NCBI GenBank assembly: GCA_036850595.1
Contig: CM072148.1
Coordinates: forward strand, 3,318,100-3,382,099
From: Rhyacichthys aspro
Taxonomy: Eukaryota; Chordata; Actinopteri; Gobiiformes; Rhyacichthyidae
DNA: 64,000 nucleotides
Direction of reading: 5' to 3'
Shown: positions 35,165 through 46,470 of the stretch, piece by piece
Numbering within the stretch: position 1 is the first letter of the stretch
How the letters are laid out: each line of letters starts with the position of its first letter
Program-made: the position numbers and the translations under genes
Notes under the pieces: model-generated
Database searches by the model: none
Seen by the model: the letters and a program-made list of their open reading frames with translations, nothing else
What the model was told of the DNA's origin: nothing

Positions 35165-35327
35165 GTACCCGGGTTCAATCCCCACTCTTCACATTGGTTC
35201 TGTGGAAGAGAAAGGCACTGAAGCCCACTTTGTGTCTGTGGAGTAATGGGTGAGTAATAGATACTTAATATAAAACGCTTCGAGAGCCTCTATAAACAGA
35301 AAGCACTTTATAAATGCAACCATTTAG
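35165..35327 (+). mobile_element. tRNA-derived SINE-like fragment with L2-type tail
   Basis: GGGTTCAATCC at 35,171-35,181 is a near-consensus pol III B box. About 90 bp later the sequence TAAAACGCTTCGAGAGCCTC, then 'aaagcactttataaatgcaa' and CCATTT, follow the fish L2/SINE tail that I recall as 'aaagcgctttgagtg...aaaagcgctatataaatgcagtccattt'. The A-box half is absent or degraded, so the copy is not a functional tRNA. Confidence 0.6.
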
Positions 35328-35489
35328 AATTCACACATAAAACAACAAAGAGGAGACGGAGCTCCATTATTCTGGAAAATGGAATAAATGGGGAATATGT
35401 GATTGTTTTACGCATGTGGAAAGAAAGAACTGTTTAATAACCTAATGCATATTGTTGTCATCTAGTCAATAATTTAATAGATAAGAATT

Positions 35490-35895
35490 TACAGAAGCTT
35501 TGGTCAATCACAGCTCACATGATGGAGGTGTCGAGTCACATTGGTTGACACAGCAATAAAGAAGTATATTAATAATAATATTTTCATTACTAAATATGTT
35601 TTTTAACACAGCAAAAGAAAAAAAAAAACAGAGAGAAAGGGGATGCAACATGAAACATAAATAAATGTATGTTGATCAAGGAGGAGATAATTGCGGTTCT
35701 GATGATAAAGTCGGAGCTAAAAGTTTACAGTAAACGCTAAACTTCAGTTTGGTGAAATGTATTAGTATTTTGCGGAGAAAAAAATTGGTCTGGTTTTATT
35801 TTTTTAATAAAAGAGAAGCAGGAGAGGTCCATAGGCTGATTTTGGAGGAGAGTGGAGTCTGAAACAGGGACAAAAAAAGAAAATCAGGGATTGGA
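35490..35895 (+). repeat. Family A interspersed repeat, diverged copy (A5)
   Basis: It begins with an AAGCTTTGGTCAATCACAGC segment and an ATTGGTTGACACAGC segment (compare ATTGGTCGACACTTG). It then shows the AAGGAGGAGATAATTGCGGT, GTTTGGTGAAATGTATTAGT and 'gtggagtctgaaacagggac' blocks. Internal poly(A) expansion and many substitutions mark it as older than A2-A4. Confidence 0.75.
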
Positions 35896-35899
35896 TGAT

Positions 35900-37190
35900 G
35901 ACATTAGTTCACAGAACACACCAACACAAAACTGAGTTATGTTTTGCTGTTTTTGATTGATTACACTGATTGATTACAGCATGGCACCGAGGTTCTCAAA
36001 AATAGTTTGCTGACTCTCATTTTTAGGCTTTATACAGTTATTTATACTGTTCTCATTTAGGAAAACATACTTAACAGATGCAAAAGTAAAAAATAAAACC
36101 CACTATTCTTAAATAAGGTTAGATATTGTGTGTTTAAAGGCTTTAACACCAACACCAGAGCTGCAGTCGGCCATTTGCATGACGAGGTGTGGAGTACTTT
36201 TTATGTATTACCACTGGAATGCTAAATATGACAGGATTATCAGAAAAATCACGGTTCACACTGAGTGGATCAGGCAGGACTACAGGCTCACAGACATATT
36301 TAACAGAAGCAGATGAAAGGCAAACCTATTAAGGTGAAAAATGTCTCATCTGTTTAAGGAAGTGGTGAAACCGTCCTTTTATGGAAATCTCAGTCGAACC
36401 AAGAGGTATTTGAGCCAGATTCAGAGCTTTTATCTCCTGTATTTTCAGCTGAATTTTCTGACACTTTACCTTAAAACCTGCACAAAGTAAAGTAGTCCTT
36501 AGACACGCTTTGTTACGTTTAACACTTGACAGATGTCCATTTACACTTGCATTACTGACAAAAGTTTCATAATAATAATAGTTCAGTCCAGATTAGACGT
36601 GAGATTCTGACAGAACGATATCCTGGAGGAAAAAATTCACTGTAATGGTGACATAGTTCTCACATAGACTACTTTTTTTCAAATAAATGACATTGCATTT
36701 ACATTTTTGTCTCCTCAGCTCATATTAAATTTAATATTGTGTGATTATTATGACATTTTAAAACTGGTTATTGTCCTAGTTCAGTTCTAAATCTATTTAA
36801 TTCTTCGTTTAGTCTTTATGTAGTTTTGATTTGATGATTTTAAGACCACTCTCTCCTTCTGAAGAGATAAAGTTTTAATATTTAAATTGTCCAAAACATT
36901 AAATCTCAAATGTGATGTAATTCAATTGCTCTTGAATGAATAGAAAAGTGTGCATTTGATATAAAATCATGTTTAAATTTTGGAAATATTTTTAAACCAA
37001 TGTTCTCAGTGTATAATGTCCAATAAATGTGACACTGTAAACTGTTTTGTATATTTTAATGATCTTTTTTTTGCCTTTATTAGATATGGTCAGGGTTAGA
37101 GAGGGGAACACATCAAATAAATATTCGATTGATATTTTGATTCCAAGTGAATATCTGGACATTAGTCACTGTTAACCAATGGCAGTAGAA
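35900..37190. other. AT-rich sequence, no gene seen
   Basis: An exact octamer ATTTGCAT lies at 36,173-36,180 within a 62-codon frame without domain. Nothing else was recognised. Confidence 0.45.
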
Positions 37191-37198
37191 CCTATAAA

Positions 37199-37375
37199 TA
37201 TGGAAAGAGAATGGTTTGACCTGAAGAAGAACCTTTAAGGATCAAAACGTTGGTAACATGCGGCTTTCTGGAGTAAAAAGTGCAGGCGTGACCTCCTTTT
37301 GCAGCTGCTGATCCTGCAGCTCTCCGTGTTACTCTGGAGTGTTGTTGACAGCAAAGGATTCTGCAACGACGTGTG
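37199..37375 (+). mobile_element. Possible retroelement 3' region (Penelope-like?)
   Basis: GACCTGAAGAAGAACCTTTA followed by AGGATCAAAACGTTGGTAAC resembles the recurrent 'ctgaagaaggcc...gaaacgtt' motif of certain fish retroelement ends, which I associate loosely with Penelope-like elements. The 'ggagtaaaaagtgcaggcgt' stretch follows. No coding region is present, so class and limits are uncertain. Confidence 0.35.
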
Positions 37376-37379
37376 AACA

Positions 37380-38075
37380 CTTCCAGGTTTAACTAATGCA
37401 CTGTGTCTCATTTCTTTGTTAAAAAAGAGGAACACAGGGCAATATTGGATGAATATGTTTCTCAGACCGGTGAATACTTTTATTATAAAGGCCAACTCAC
37501 GGAGCAACAACACACAATACAATACAATGCAATGCTAGGGAGAAAAAAAAAGATGTGTTTGGGCACAAAGGTGGATAGAGATGTCTCCTGAATAGACATG
37601 ACAGCCAACCGCTCACAAAGAGCATGGTCCTGGCCTGGTGTGTGTTTGTGAAGACAGAAAACACACTCAGCTTCTACACAAAGACTCTGGCTGGAATACT
37701 GGACAGACACAGGCTAGAATTGCACAGTTATTCTGTTTTTTGCTTTTTCGTAATTAAAGAGTCCTGTAGAAACAAACCTGATGATTCCAGAGCAGCTTGT
37801 TGCATACTTCAAATAAGTGAAGCTGATCAGGAAAGAACATTCCCACTCCACAGTCCCTCCTATGCTTTAAAAGGTTTGTGCTATGGAGAGCTAGCAGTTG
37901 TTCCCTTTGACAAACACTGCAATAATCATGGCATTTCTCCTGATGCAGTATTCACAGAGAAATCCCTAATAACTCTTCAACAAGACACTATTAGTAGTAG
38001 CTCAATGAAGTAATTGGCACTGTTTTCCAGTTTTACCGCTCCTGTCTTAGACTACCACTTAGCCCAAAGCTAAAA
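37380..38075. other. Region with a 129-codon open frame, probably not a gene
   Basis: The frame at 37,624-38,013 has no domain that I recognise, a non-ATG-like upstream context for splicing, and lies between mobile-element fragments. It could be part of a degraded element that continues from 37,199. No poly(A) signal follows closely. Confidence 0.2.
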
Positions 38076-38079
38076 CAGA

Positions 38080-38400
38080 GCTTTCCTGCTTTTGTAAAAA
38101 AAAAAAAAAAGAAAAAAAAGATATTTAACCCTGTTTTATTTAGTTTCCATTTTCTTTATGTTTTCCTTCATTGAGCTGTGTTAAATGACACATGCAGCTC
38201 TCAGTTTCATCAGTGCCATTACTTCCTTGTTGACATCAGTGTCGACCAATGGGAGCGCTCCTTTATCTAGAGGCGAGCTGTGATTGGCCAAAGCATCCGT
38301 TCCAGACCCAATACTTTCATCGATTAAAATCCATGATAATAAAGCCAAGACGGTATCTTAAAGTCTCTTTTTTCACAGATAATTACTTTTCCAATTTGTT
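38080..38400 (-). repeat. Family A interspersed repeat, diverged copy (A6)
   Basis: It shows the inverse of the family end, GTCGACCAATGGGAGCGCTC, preceded by 'acttccttgttgacatcagt' and followed by CGAGCTGTGATTGGCCAAAG, which pairs with the CTTTGGTCAATCACAGCTC start of A5. The outer end near 38,370-38,395 matches A4. A poly(A) expansion at 38,097-38,120 interrupts the other end. Confidence 0.7.
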
Positions 38401-38689
38401 ATTTGTGATTTAACAGTTCCTTTTCTCACATGCATAAAATGAATCACATTCTCTCTGTTTAAAGATATTGGAAAACATCAGTCAAAACATTTTTTCTGTT
38501 GTGTATAACTGCATCAAGAAATCTGTTTGCAGATGAAAAAAAACATTGGATATGGCATTACTTTACAGTTCCCACAGCTGCTCAGAGTGGACAAACTGTA
38601 GAAGTATGTTGACTTATTGAATCCAGAAAAGAAACAACCAAATTTCCTTTATCTCCAGTGTTTAAAATCAGAGTTAGAGCGTGTGTTGT

Positions 38690-38830
38690 CGATGGACGGG
38701 CTGTAATTTGACGGACAACTGTAAAGAATCAATCACGACGGATATAATCACATGATCCAGGGGGGCATTACTTAAAAAAACCAATTGGAGACCAGCTTTG
38801 AGTCACCTGACTGAGCCTTTTACCTCAAAC
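38690..38830 (+). repeat. Family C interspersed repeat, copy 1
   Basis: Ordered blocks AAGAATCAATCAC, 'atataatcacatgatc', AAACCAATTGGAGACCAGCT and a 'tttgagtcacctgactg' end match the segment at 40,150-40,320 in the same orientation. Noncoding, class unknown. Confidence 0.65.
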
Positions 38831-39726
38831 ATCTCTCACAACACTCAAGTAAGTTCAATTATCCATCCATTTAGGTGATAATAGGTGGAAATAGTCACAT
38901 TTTGATCAAAGCGGACAAGAGTTCAGTTGGAACTTGCATTTCGAGAGGTCCCAGTGCAAATTCATAGCTCAGTAAGATTTCTATGACAGCATTTACCCTT
39001 AAAAGCAACTAAAATAGATCTAAAGACGGCAATAAAAACATGCTAACACATCTTTATTATTAGTCAACATCTGTCATGGGATGAATACACTTATAACTCA
39101 CTATATGCATTAATAAACACTTCATTTACCCTACATTTCTGTTTCCTTCTGAGTTCTCGTGCAGCTGAGTCTGTTTTTGTTTTTTTTCCTGAGCGTGTTC
39201 CATTGAAGGAGGCAGAGTGTGAAACATGCGACGCCCGGAGCTCTGAGCGAACGAGGCCGGCCGTGAACGTATGAACGAACGCACACGCCACAGTAGAGCA
39301 TGAATGAGAACATGAATGAGGTGGTCCTCCAGTCATTTCTGAAGCCTGTGTGCTGCTGGATGACAAATACAGTGTTATTGAAGCGCACGACATCAAAGGA
39401 CTGTATGTAGAGCAAAGTTCTAAATAAATGATCCATTTTTTATTTAATTCTGTGCACACGTCATTCCAGGATTCCCACTCTTCTCTTTAGATCACGACGA
39501 AAAGAGACATAAAAATGATCATTTCAATGAACATACAACCTTTGGGCCCAGTTTAATTCAGTTTAAGTCATGGTTTACCTTACCTTGAATTTAATCGTGT
39601 TGTAACCAAAATTTTAAACCACATTTTTAGTGTGATCCAGTTTTGACTTTAAAACAGCTCTTGAGGAGATTTAACTTTTAAAAGACTGCATTTTCTTTGA
39701 CATATGAGGTCAGTTTTATAGTAATC

Positions 39727-39760
39727 TTGTGCTGCAGCTGGATTCTCGCAAGATTTGGAC
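39727..39760 (+). repeat. Short repeat shared with 41,663
   Basis: CTTGTGCTGCAGCTGGATTC followed by TCGCAAGATTT matches CTTGTGTAGCAGCTGGATTC followed by TCACAAGATTT at 41,663-41,693. It is a short fragment pair of an unrecognised repeat. An 81-codon frame follows (39,755-40,000) without a domain. Confidence 0.55.
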
Positions 39761-40149
39761 GTTTACAAACTCACAAAATCCATCTTGAACTGCTCCAAGC
39801 AAAGTATTCAAGTCCGAACCCTGGCTAAACTCGGCCCTAAACTTTTACCGAAACAAACAACTTTTTCATTGAAAGTACCTGCTCTTCAGATGGTTCTGTG
39901 GAGCAGATATTGTCCGAAAGATACAAACAGCTCCAGTGTAGATCTCACACTTATAACTCAACTGTTTTTGAGATACAGGTCACAAACTCACCAGATCTGA
40001 GGTGGTCACAGGAGCCAGATGTTTGCTGCTGATGAGTAATTCATCTTGGACCAGATCAAGATCCATCACCCTCTTCTTCTCTTCAAGTAAACGGCATTAT
40101 TTGTAAAGAAAAACACACATTTCCCCCATAATCCCACTGTTTGACTTCA

Positions 40150-40330
40150 AGTCTGTGTTGGATGTTGCTTGTGCAGTAGATTAGTGTGCTGTGATTTTGA
40201 TTGGAAAGGTCAAGAATCAATCACAAAGAATATAATGTTACGATCAAATTGTCTGATTGGCCACTTGAAGAAACCAATCAGAGACCAGCTTTAAATCACA
40301 TGACTGTAATACTAATACATGCAGAGCTCA
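40150..40330 (+). repeat. Family C interspersed repeat, copy 2
   Basis: It is the counterpart of 38,690-38,830, with blocks AAGAATCAATCAC, AAACCAATCAGAGACCAGCT and AAATCACATGACTG. Spacing between blocks is similar in the two copies. Confidence 0.65.
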
Positions 40331-40899
40331 ACAACGAGGAAGTGAACAGTTTTGTGATGTTTTATTAATTATTTAAGACTAGGAGCTACATAACAGGCAT
40401 ATTATTATCATTTATACTTTGATTTTGTATATTTATTGATAACATTTAGCTCCTCTGAGATCTATAATAACCTGCTGCTGCCCATAACTAATAATAATCA
40501 TGGAATAATACATAAGAACTGACTGATTGTAATAAATGCTGCAATTATGCTGGTGAACCTTGAGCTCAAGGCGTTAATACTGGAGATATACTTATGCTCA
40601 AATATCAAAATGTGCCTCCACTCAACCTGAGAAAATGTCATTTCATAATCATCTCAAATCCATTACGTTACAGCTTTTTCTATTATTAACAAAGCCATTC
40701 ATTGTGCCTCAAAGGAAGAGCGATGGTTAATTGAAAATTGATCTTGCGTTAAAAATGAAGCTGTATCTGTGTTGGGTCCAAACATGTCAACGCTGCATTC
40801 TGTAACAATGGCACTTTATTGGGACTGGGTTTTAATGGGTTACACTGGAGTAACAGGCTGTGGTTTTATGAATACCTGAGGACTTTTGAAGTGTTGCTC

Positions 40900-41350
40900 T
40901 GGGCTAAAAGCAGTCGGTCGGTCAGAATACTCACGTCGTGGCCTTTATAGCGGTTTGATCTCGCGGGGGATCGAGTGTTGTGATAAAAACCTCCCTGTCT
41001 TTCACTGTAACTGCCTCTGCGAGCTTTCCCCGGGGCAGTAAACGCGGCGCCGGCCTGCTCTTCCTCTCTGGGCTTGCCCCGAGCTTGTTTCCGCTCAAAC
41101 GCTGCGAGGTGTTTGCGTGTGCGTTACTCAATTTTCACAGTTTGGATTCATGCGGAGGGGTGTCGCTGGCGCCGTCGCCTCATTTACTGCAGTCGCTAAC
41201 AGGTTCCAGCGCGACTGACGTGACACGCACGGCTCAAGTCGGACGGGAAACGCTGTCAGTGTCATGGCTGCAGGTCGTGGCTGGATGGAGTTCATTAGAG
41301 AAGCTCGAGGAGTGTGTGGTTTCACGAGGAGACTCTCAGTTTAATTAAAA
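40900..41350. promoter_or_regulatory. CpG-rich island, candidate regulatory element
   Basis: Strong GC enrichment with dense CpG (40,960-41,300) stands against AT-rich flanks. The 122-codon plus frame at 40,980-41,348 and the minus frames are open on both strands without family resemblance. GACGTGACAC near 41,217 holds a CRE half-site. It could be a promoter-type island or a conserved enhancer. Confidence 0.35.
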
Positions 41351-42004
41351 TGTGGCTCACAAATATAGTCTAATTCAAGTCGACACCCTTTAAATCATGC
41401 ATTATGTTGTTTTATTCTTTCTTTTGTTTTACAGAATCAGAGTGTCTTGTTATTCCTCAAATGAGCTGAAGTGTCTGGGGAGAGGGTTGCACCTATATAT
41501 ATGTATAGATGGATGGGACTGAACTGTTGTTTTAGCAAATTCCTACTTATGAGCCTTTAACCAGACACAGACAGACAGTCCTTTTCCTTTACACACAATT
41601 AAACCCATAACAAACCCATATAAACACACTCAAGAAATCTCAAAACCATAAGAAAGGCAGCCCTTGTGTAGCAGCTGGATTCTCACAAGATTTTTTTCAA
41701 TGATGTGGCAGCACAGCAGGGTTTTAGGTTTGACAACAAAGTGACTGTTACGTCATTCCTTTTTCAACAACGTGGTGTTGCTGTGATTAAATGAAACTAC
41801 TTCATTATTGGTGCTTACAGGCAGGTGGTGTTCCCAGTCACCTTCAGGGATTCATTTTAGAGCAACCTGTCTAGCTTTCTGTGCAACTGAACCTTTACTG
41901 ATGCCATGTTTGTTTACAGGAAGAGACAATCCAAGCTGGAAAATCTGAAACAACATATCTTCTGAAACAGTGGGTTATTTGAGTGTAATTTATACAAATA
42001 CGAC

Positions 42005-42046
42005 TGTGCTTTCTTTATTAAATGTGTGCTTTCTTTATTAAATGTG
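42005..42046 (+). repeat. 20-bp tandem duplication
   Basis: TGTGCTTTCTTTATTAAATG occurs twice head to tail without mismatch, followed by TGT/AG divergence. It is a recent local duplication. Confidence 0.9.
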
Positions 42047-42599
42047 TAGCGTGCTAGAGTAATCTCACCTACTGGAGGTTTGAGTCCAGCTGAGGGACTG
42101 TGTCAGTGACAGACATGATTCTACTGATCTCATGTGTTTTTGGGCTAAAAGTTAAGCAGTGTTGCTTTAAGCTCCGGCTCACGGCAAACACTTTGTACAG
42201 AAATCAGGTCGGTTTGTCTCCAACAGAGTAAATATATAAATAAATAGTAAACTATAGAAAAGAAGATGGACTAAATGTTAGGTTTATATAAAAAGGTTGA
42301 CTCCTCTCCATCATTTATTGTCCACATATTCCATCCTTTCATCAGTTTGGCGTCACTTGAAGACACACCACTTTAGATGAACTTCTAGAGCTTCTCTGGG
42401 AGCGCCTACGGTGGCCCTGCAGGGACAAGCTGTTGCTGATGAACAAACCCAGGGCTTTACCAGGTGCTCCATCACTATGCACCTATTCATTTTCAGACAC
42501 TGTTTCTTAAGTCGTCCTTTAAGAACTAGTTCCAGCGTTCCCACATCTCTTTTCTTTAAATCTACAGCTTCTGTGAGTGTTTGCCAACGCGACGCTCTC

Positions 42600-42900
42600 T
42601 AAGCCGGCTGGTATTTTTCCTTCCATTTACCGCCTCAAGAGCATCTCATCTCCAGAGAATGAGCATTAGCCAGTGGATTAGAGTATTAAGCGACCATCAT
42701 CGACCCACTTAGAGGCAGCTGGTGGAGGAGCATCAATCTTCTTTGGCAGAATGAGCAGGAGACAGAGAGAGATGCCTCACTGTCTGCACTGACAGCTCTC
42801 TCATTTGTAAACATCTCCTCGTTTTATCTCGACGTCTGTTCAGCTTTTCTTTGCAGATTTCTCACAGAGACGGCGCTGTCACTGAGCAGACGACAGATTC
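42600..42900. promoter_or_regulatory. Weak candidate regulatory block
   Basis: Unique, GC-balanced sequence has GAGCATTAGCC and GTGGATTAGAG (OTX-like) motifs near 42,661-42,685 and no repeat homology. Supported by composition and motifs only. Confidence 0.2.
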
Positions 42901-43012
42901 TAAAGTTTTCTTAAAAACAGGTGGTAATTTGTGGAGTCCTTTGGGTTTTAGATCGGGTCCCAGACGATAGAAATACACTTTTAAATGACTTATACTCATT
43001 CATGTATTTAAC

Positions 43013-43026
43013 ATTTGACGTCAAAT
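43013..43026. promoter_or_regulatory. Palindromic CRE (ATTTGACGTCAAAT)
   Basis: A perfect TGACGTCA lies inside a 14-bp perfect palindrome. CREB/ATF dimers bind TGACGTCA. Function at this AT-rich site is not shown. Confidence 0.4.
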
Positions 43027-43788
43027 AAATCCTTTATGTTCAGAAAGAATTAACAACCTTTCTGGATGTTGGAGGTGTAAGAAGAAGTATTGGAAATATT
43101 TGGAGAAAGGACAGGATGTTGTGGAGGAAGAAGGTAAAAATATGATTCTTCACTAATTCTCTTTTGTTCTAAACTGCATCACATTTCTTTGTTTTGAAAT
43201 AGCATCCTCACTATTGTGTTTTATGATGGAAAAAACACCCAAAACTTTAAAAACTGAAGAGTTGTAACAGGAGCAGGCAAAACTGGAAACCAGGGTCTGA
43301 GGAATATTACACCTCGACCTAATGACACACTGAAATAATGAAATAATGTAAATTAGAAGCATTAAATAAGTCTGATTACAGGTTTTTTTTTTCCATCTTT
43401 AGATCTATTTTATGAAATTAGATTAGAGATTTATGACAACAAGGTTCTCTTTTAGTAAATAAGTAAGTAATAAAGTCAGATACACACAGTTAGTGAATTT
43501 TGATGCTAATATTTGCTTTCACAGTATGTTTGAAGTCTTAAATTAAAATTAGTTTTGCTGAGAAAGGTGCTATTTTTCCCTGAGAGCCAGTTTGGGTCGC
43601 TGTGTGAACTGTTTTGCAGAAGGGGATGGGTTTGTATTTGATAAATATGAGAGAAACTCCATAAATCAAGTCATTTCAGTGAGTTACTTGTATTGTTTTG
43701 AGGAGACCCCTCGACCCCATGTAACTTTGTCTCTGTTTGTCTAACAAATCCCGATCTCTGTGAATCCCGGCTTGCTGTGTGTGCTCAG

Positions 43789-43877
43789 TGCTGCGTCTGG
43801 AACAATGCACAGGAACAGATGCGGGCCCTGTCGGAGACCTCCAGATGCGGGACCCCCTGCCGGCTGCTCTACCACAG
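43789..43877 (+). other. Candidate 89-nt exon, family unknown
   Basis: A splice-acceptor-like GTGTGTGCTCAG ends at 43,788, with a branch-point-like TCTAAC about 45 nt upstream (43,738-43,743). The stretch ends at 43,877 with CCACAG|GTACAG, a good donor. The frame gives CCVWNNAQEQMRALSETSRC followed by GTPCRLLYH. However, all three plus frames are open across this GC-rich stretch, so coding is unproven. A conserved noncoding element is the alternative. Confidence 0.22.
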
Positions 43878-43879
43878 GT

Positions 43880-44600
43880 ACAGCTCCACGTGGCGGACCC
43901 CCGGCTTTCATTTAGGCCTCTGCATCTGGAGAAGTGACAATGAACTAAACCAGAAGTGGCTCCTGCACCTTCTCCATCCATCCATCCACGTTTTCAATCG
44001 TTTCCACGGACACTCGGCTGTATTCTGATGATGGCGTACCACGTTTTTCAAGGACTCGGAGCCACGTTCAAAGACGGTGACAAATGAAAGTCGCCAGGTA
44101 TTACTCTTCAGGCTCGAGAACATCGACTGTGCCTGTTTGACACCGGGGCTCACTTCGGACAATTGTCACCGGGAGATAAAGCACCTTTATTGCTTCCATC
44201 TTCGGGTTACAAATTGCTGCCGGTCACAAGCCTCGGTGAAAGGCGGCGGGCATGCGTTGAATCGGGGATGCCGTCCGTGAGGTCAGTGCGATCGGTAAAA
44301 GGGGAGGAGCCCGGAGGATGGAGCCAGGTCGTGCATAAAAGGATGACTCCGGAGGGCAACCAAAGTCAAGAGCTGCCGTCCAACAATCATCTCAGATTAA
44401 ATCCTCTTTGTCCTTACTTTGCACATTTCTATCTGATGGGCATATCTCACACAGGGCTATATTTACCTAGGTGTCTTTCTGTGGGAAATTTGAACGGTGA
44501 CCCACTGGAGCTGCCAGGAGACCTCTGGAGGTGGTCACGGGACACACACACCTTGGAAAATAACGCAAAGTCATTGTGGATGTGTCATTTCATTCAGTAG
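43880..44600. promoter_or_regulatory. GC-rich unique block downstream of the candidate exon
   Basis: CpG-containing sequence around 44,030-44,380 includes a palindromic GACAATTGTC (44,158-44,167), which contains back-to-back Sox-like ACAAT halves. A 145-codon frame (44,163-44,600) runs through it but resembles no known family and overlaps other open frames. Candidate regulatory element. Confidence 0.3.
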
Positions 44601-44609
44601 TGGTTCCCA

Positions 44610-46070
44610 TTGGAATAAAGAACACACAGAGGGAAACTAGAGCTAATGTTTTCTGCACAAGGTCGTGCTCTATGTCTACAACAGAGCTTTGGACTGTATA
44701 TTATTATTATTATAAATCCTCCTGATGTTCTTTTTCTCTGTAAAAAGATCTTAAATGTTAATATTATTACATACAGTGTACCTCTGTAATTGGATGAATA
44801 AATCTAATTGTAAAACTAAAAACAAACAACAATGCATTCCACTGAGCTATTTATTTATGACTATTTTATTTTTTAATAAGAATTTAAGCCAAACTGCTGT
44901 TATTGTATGTCGTAAATATGTGTGGAAACTTTCCTTTTGTCACTAATTGTTTTGTTGATCGCAAACAAATCCTCAAATAATCATCATTAAAGGACAAAGT
45001 GCACCTGGTTTCAGCTTTATAATATAACTATATGTAACTGTGAGTTCCAGGGCACAACACCGTCTTGTTAAAACACAAATCTAACAAGAACTATCCACAT
45101 TTACATTACAACTAGCATTATTTATTGGATATTTAAGAGAACTCCCCGGTCTCCTGTGAGTCTCCTGGCGGCGGCTGCTAACTATTCATGTTCCTGAGGC
45201 GATAATAAAGGAATAATAATTATTATTATTATTAGTCCCATTTTCCAACGTGGGCACTAATCTTTCTGGGTCCATGAACAACAGTAACAATAAAAACAGA
45301 GCTATTTGCAATCACGCAATCCTCAAAAAGCAATCAGGCCTCACTAATAATCACACTGTGCACCAAGAAACAAAACAACACAGATACAATCAAAAATAAA
45401 CAAATAAATAAATAAATAAATAAAACCTCTACAGTTCTCATTAACCACTTTGTTTCAAATTAGAGTTACTCTGTGGAATATCGCAAAATGATCTTTCTAT
45501 TGATCTATGCAAAGGGCAAACAATAACATTGGAGCATTTGACGTAAAATGGTGAAAATCCAACAGCACAGTCCCACTGAGTTCATCCAGAGAGACTAACC
45601 TTTGATTATTTGTTGACTACTTTAGTTTAAATACAATCATTTGGTCTGTCTGCATGAAGAATATCCATCTTAAATACGAGCTAACACACAAACCCACACA
45701 ACGTTGGAAGAGGACGTGCATTAGACCTCCATCTCTGAAACATGCATGCATGCTTTTAAATATGTTCCTGAATTATTCATTGTTTGCAGACATAGTGCTA
45801 TTTTTAAAAAGTATGCCAAAGTTAAGTTTCATGAAGCCAGGCTGTTTAAAATATTTACTGTTTATGCTAAGTATAATTCATTTGCTCCCCACAGACGGGC
45901 GTCACGGTTGAAGAGGTGCACGTTCTATAAATGTTACAGCCTCTGCTTCTTCCCTTTGAGCCTCAGAGTGCACTTTTTTCAATCCTCTGCGTTTGTTGCC
46001 ATGATTTATTTTGTTTGCTAGCTATAGAGAGATAAAATGACCTTTAAACGCGACCGGAGGCGTGTGTAAA
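44610..46070. other. AT-rich sequence with microsatellites
   Basis: It includes an ATT-rich tract at 45,212-45,234 and an (AAAT)n microsatellite at about 45,402-45,425. The frames at 45,654-46,021 overlap and have no domain. No genes seen. Confidence 0.5.
45402..45425 (+). repeat. (AAAT)n microsatellite
   Basis: About six tandem AAAT units in an A-rich setting. Confidence 0.85.
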
Positions 46071-46079
46071 TGTATAAGT

Positions 46080-46470
46080 CAACAGAGGGATAGGACTCGC
46101 CGCCGAAGCCCGTGGCGTCTCGCGGTCTGAGGCGTCGCTCGGAATAAGTCCCTGATGTGACGTTCTGTGTTTGATTGACAGCTCTGAGACATCTCGGCGA
46201 CAGTCACAAAGAAGATGAAGTGACAGGAACATCCACTTTACACGCTCCAGAATCCAAGAATGAACAACTACGTGTTGGCACCTTTAATAATCCGTTAACA
46301 ATGCACTTTCAAACGATCGAATCTTCTTCGGGTTCGAATCTGACAAATGAACATGTCTCTCCGTGGAGCAAATGGGGATTATCGTCGAGGTGTTGCTGCG
46401 TATGAACAGCGTAGTTGGACTGGAGCTGGACTAATCGTATTGTGCATTCGTCACAGCTCGGTAATGAAGC
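46080..46470. promoter_or_regulatory. GC-rich candidate enhancer with an exact PBX-MEIS/PREP site
   Basis: TGATTGACAG at 46,172-46,181 is the canonical composite site bound by PBX with MEIS or PREP. It lies in a CpG-rich block (46,090-46,200) with a TGACG half-CRE at 46,157. Sequence downstream is unique, with short frames only. The exact decamer in a non-repetitive GC-rich block supports a developmental enhancer, but conservation is unknown. Confidence 0.4.

Noticed and set aside
35171..35181. Possible tRNA gene (B-box match)
   Set aside because: No A box or cloverleaf can be built, and the downstream tail is that of a SINE.
36433..36455. Possible family A fragment (TATTTTCAGCTGAATTTTC)
   Set aside because: Only about 15 bases match, without neighbouring family blocks.
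42408..42440. Possible family B fragment (CCCTGCAGGGACAAGCTGTT)
   Set aside because: It resembles B1 (16,598-16,617) for about 20 bases only, and the other family blocks do not follow.
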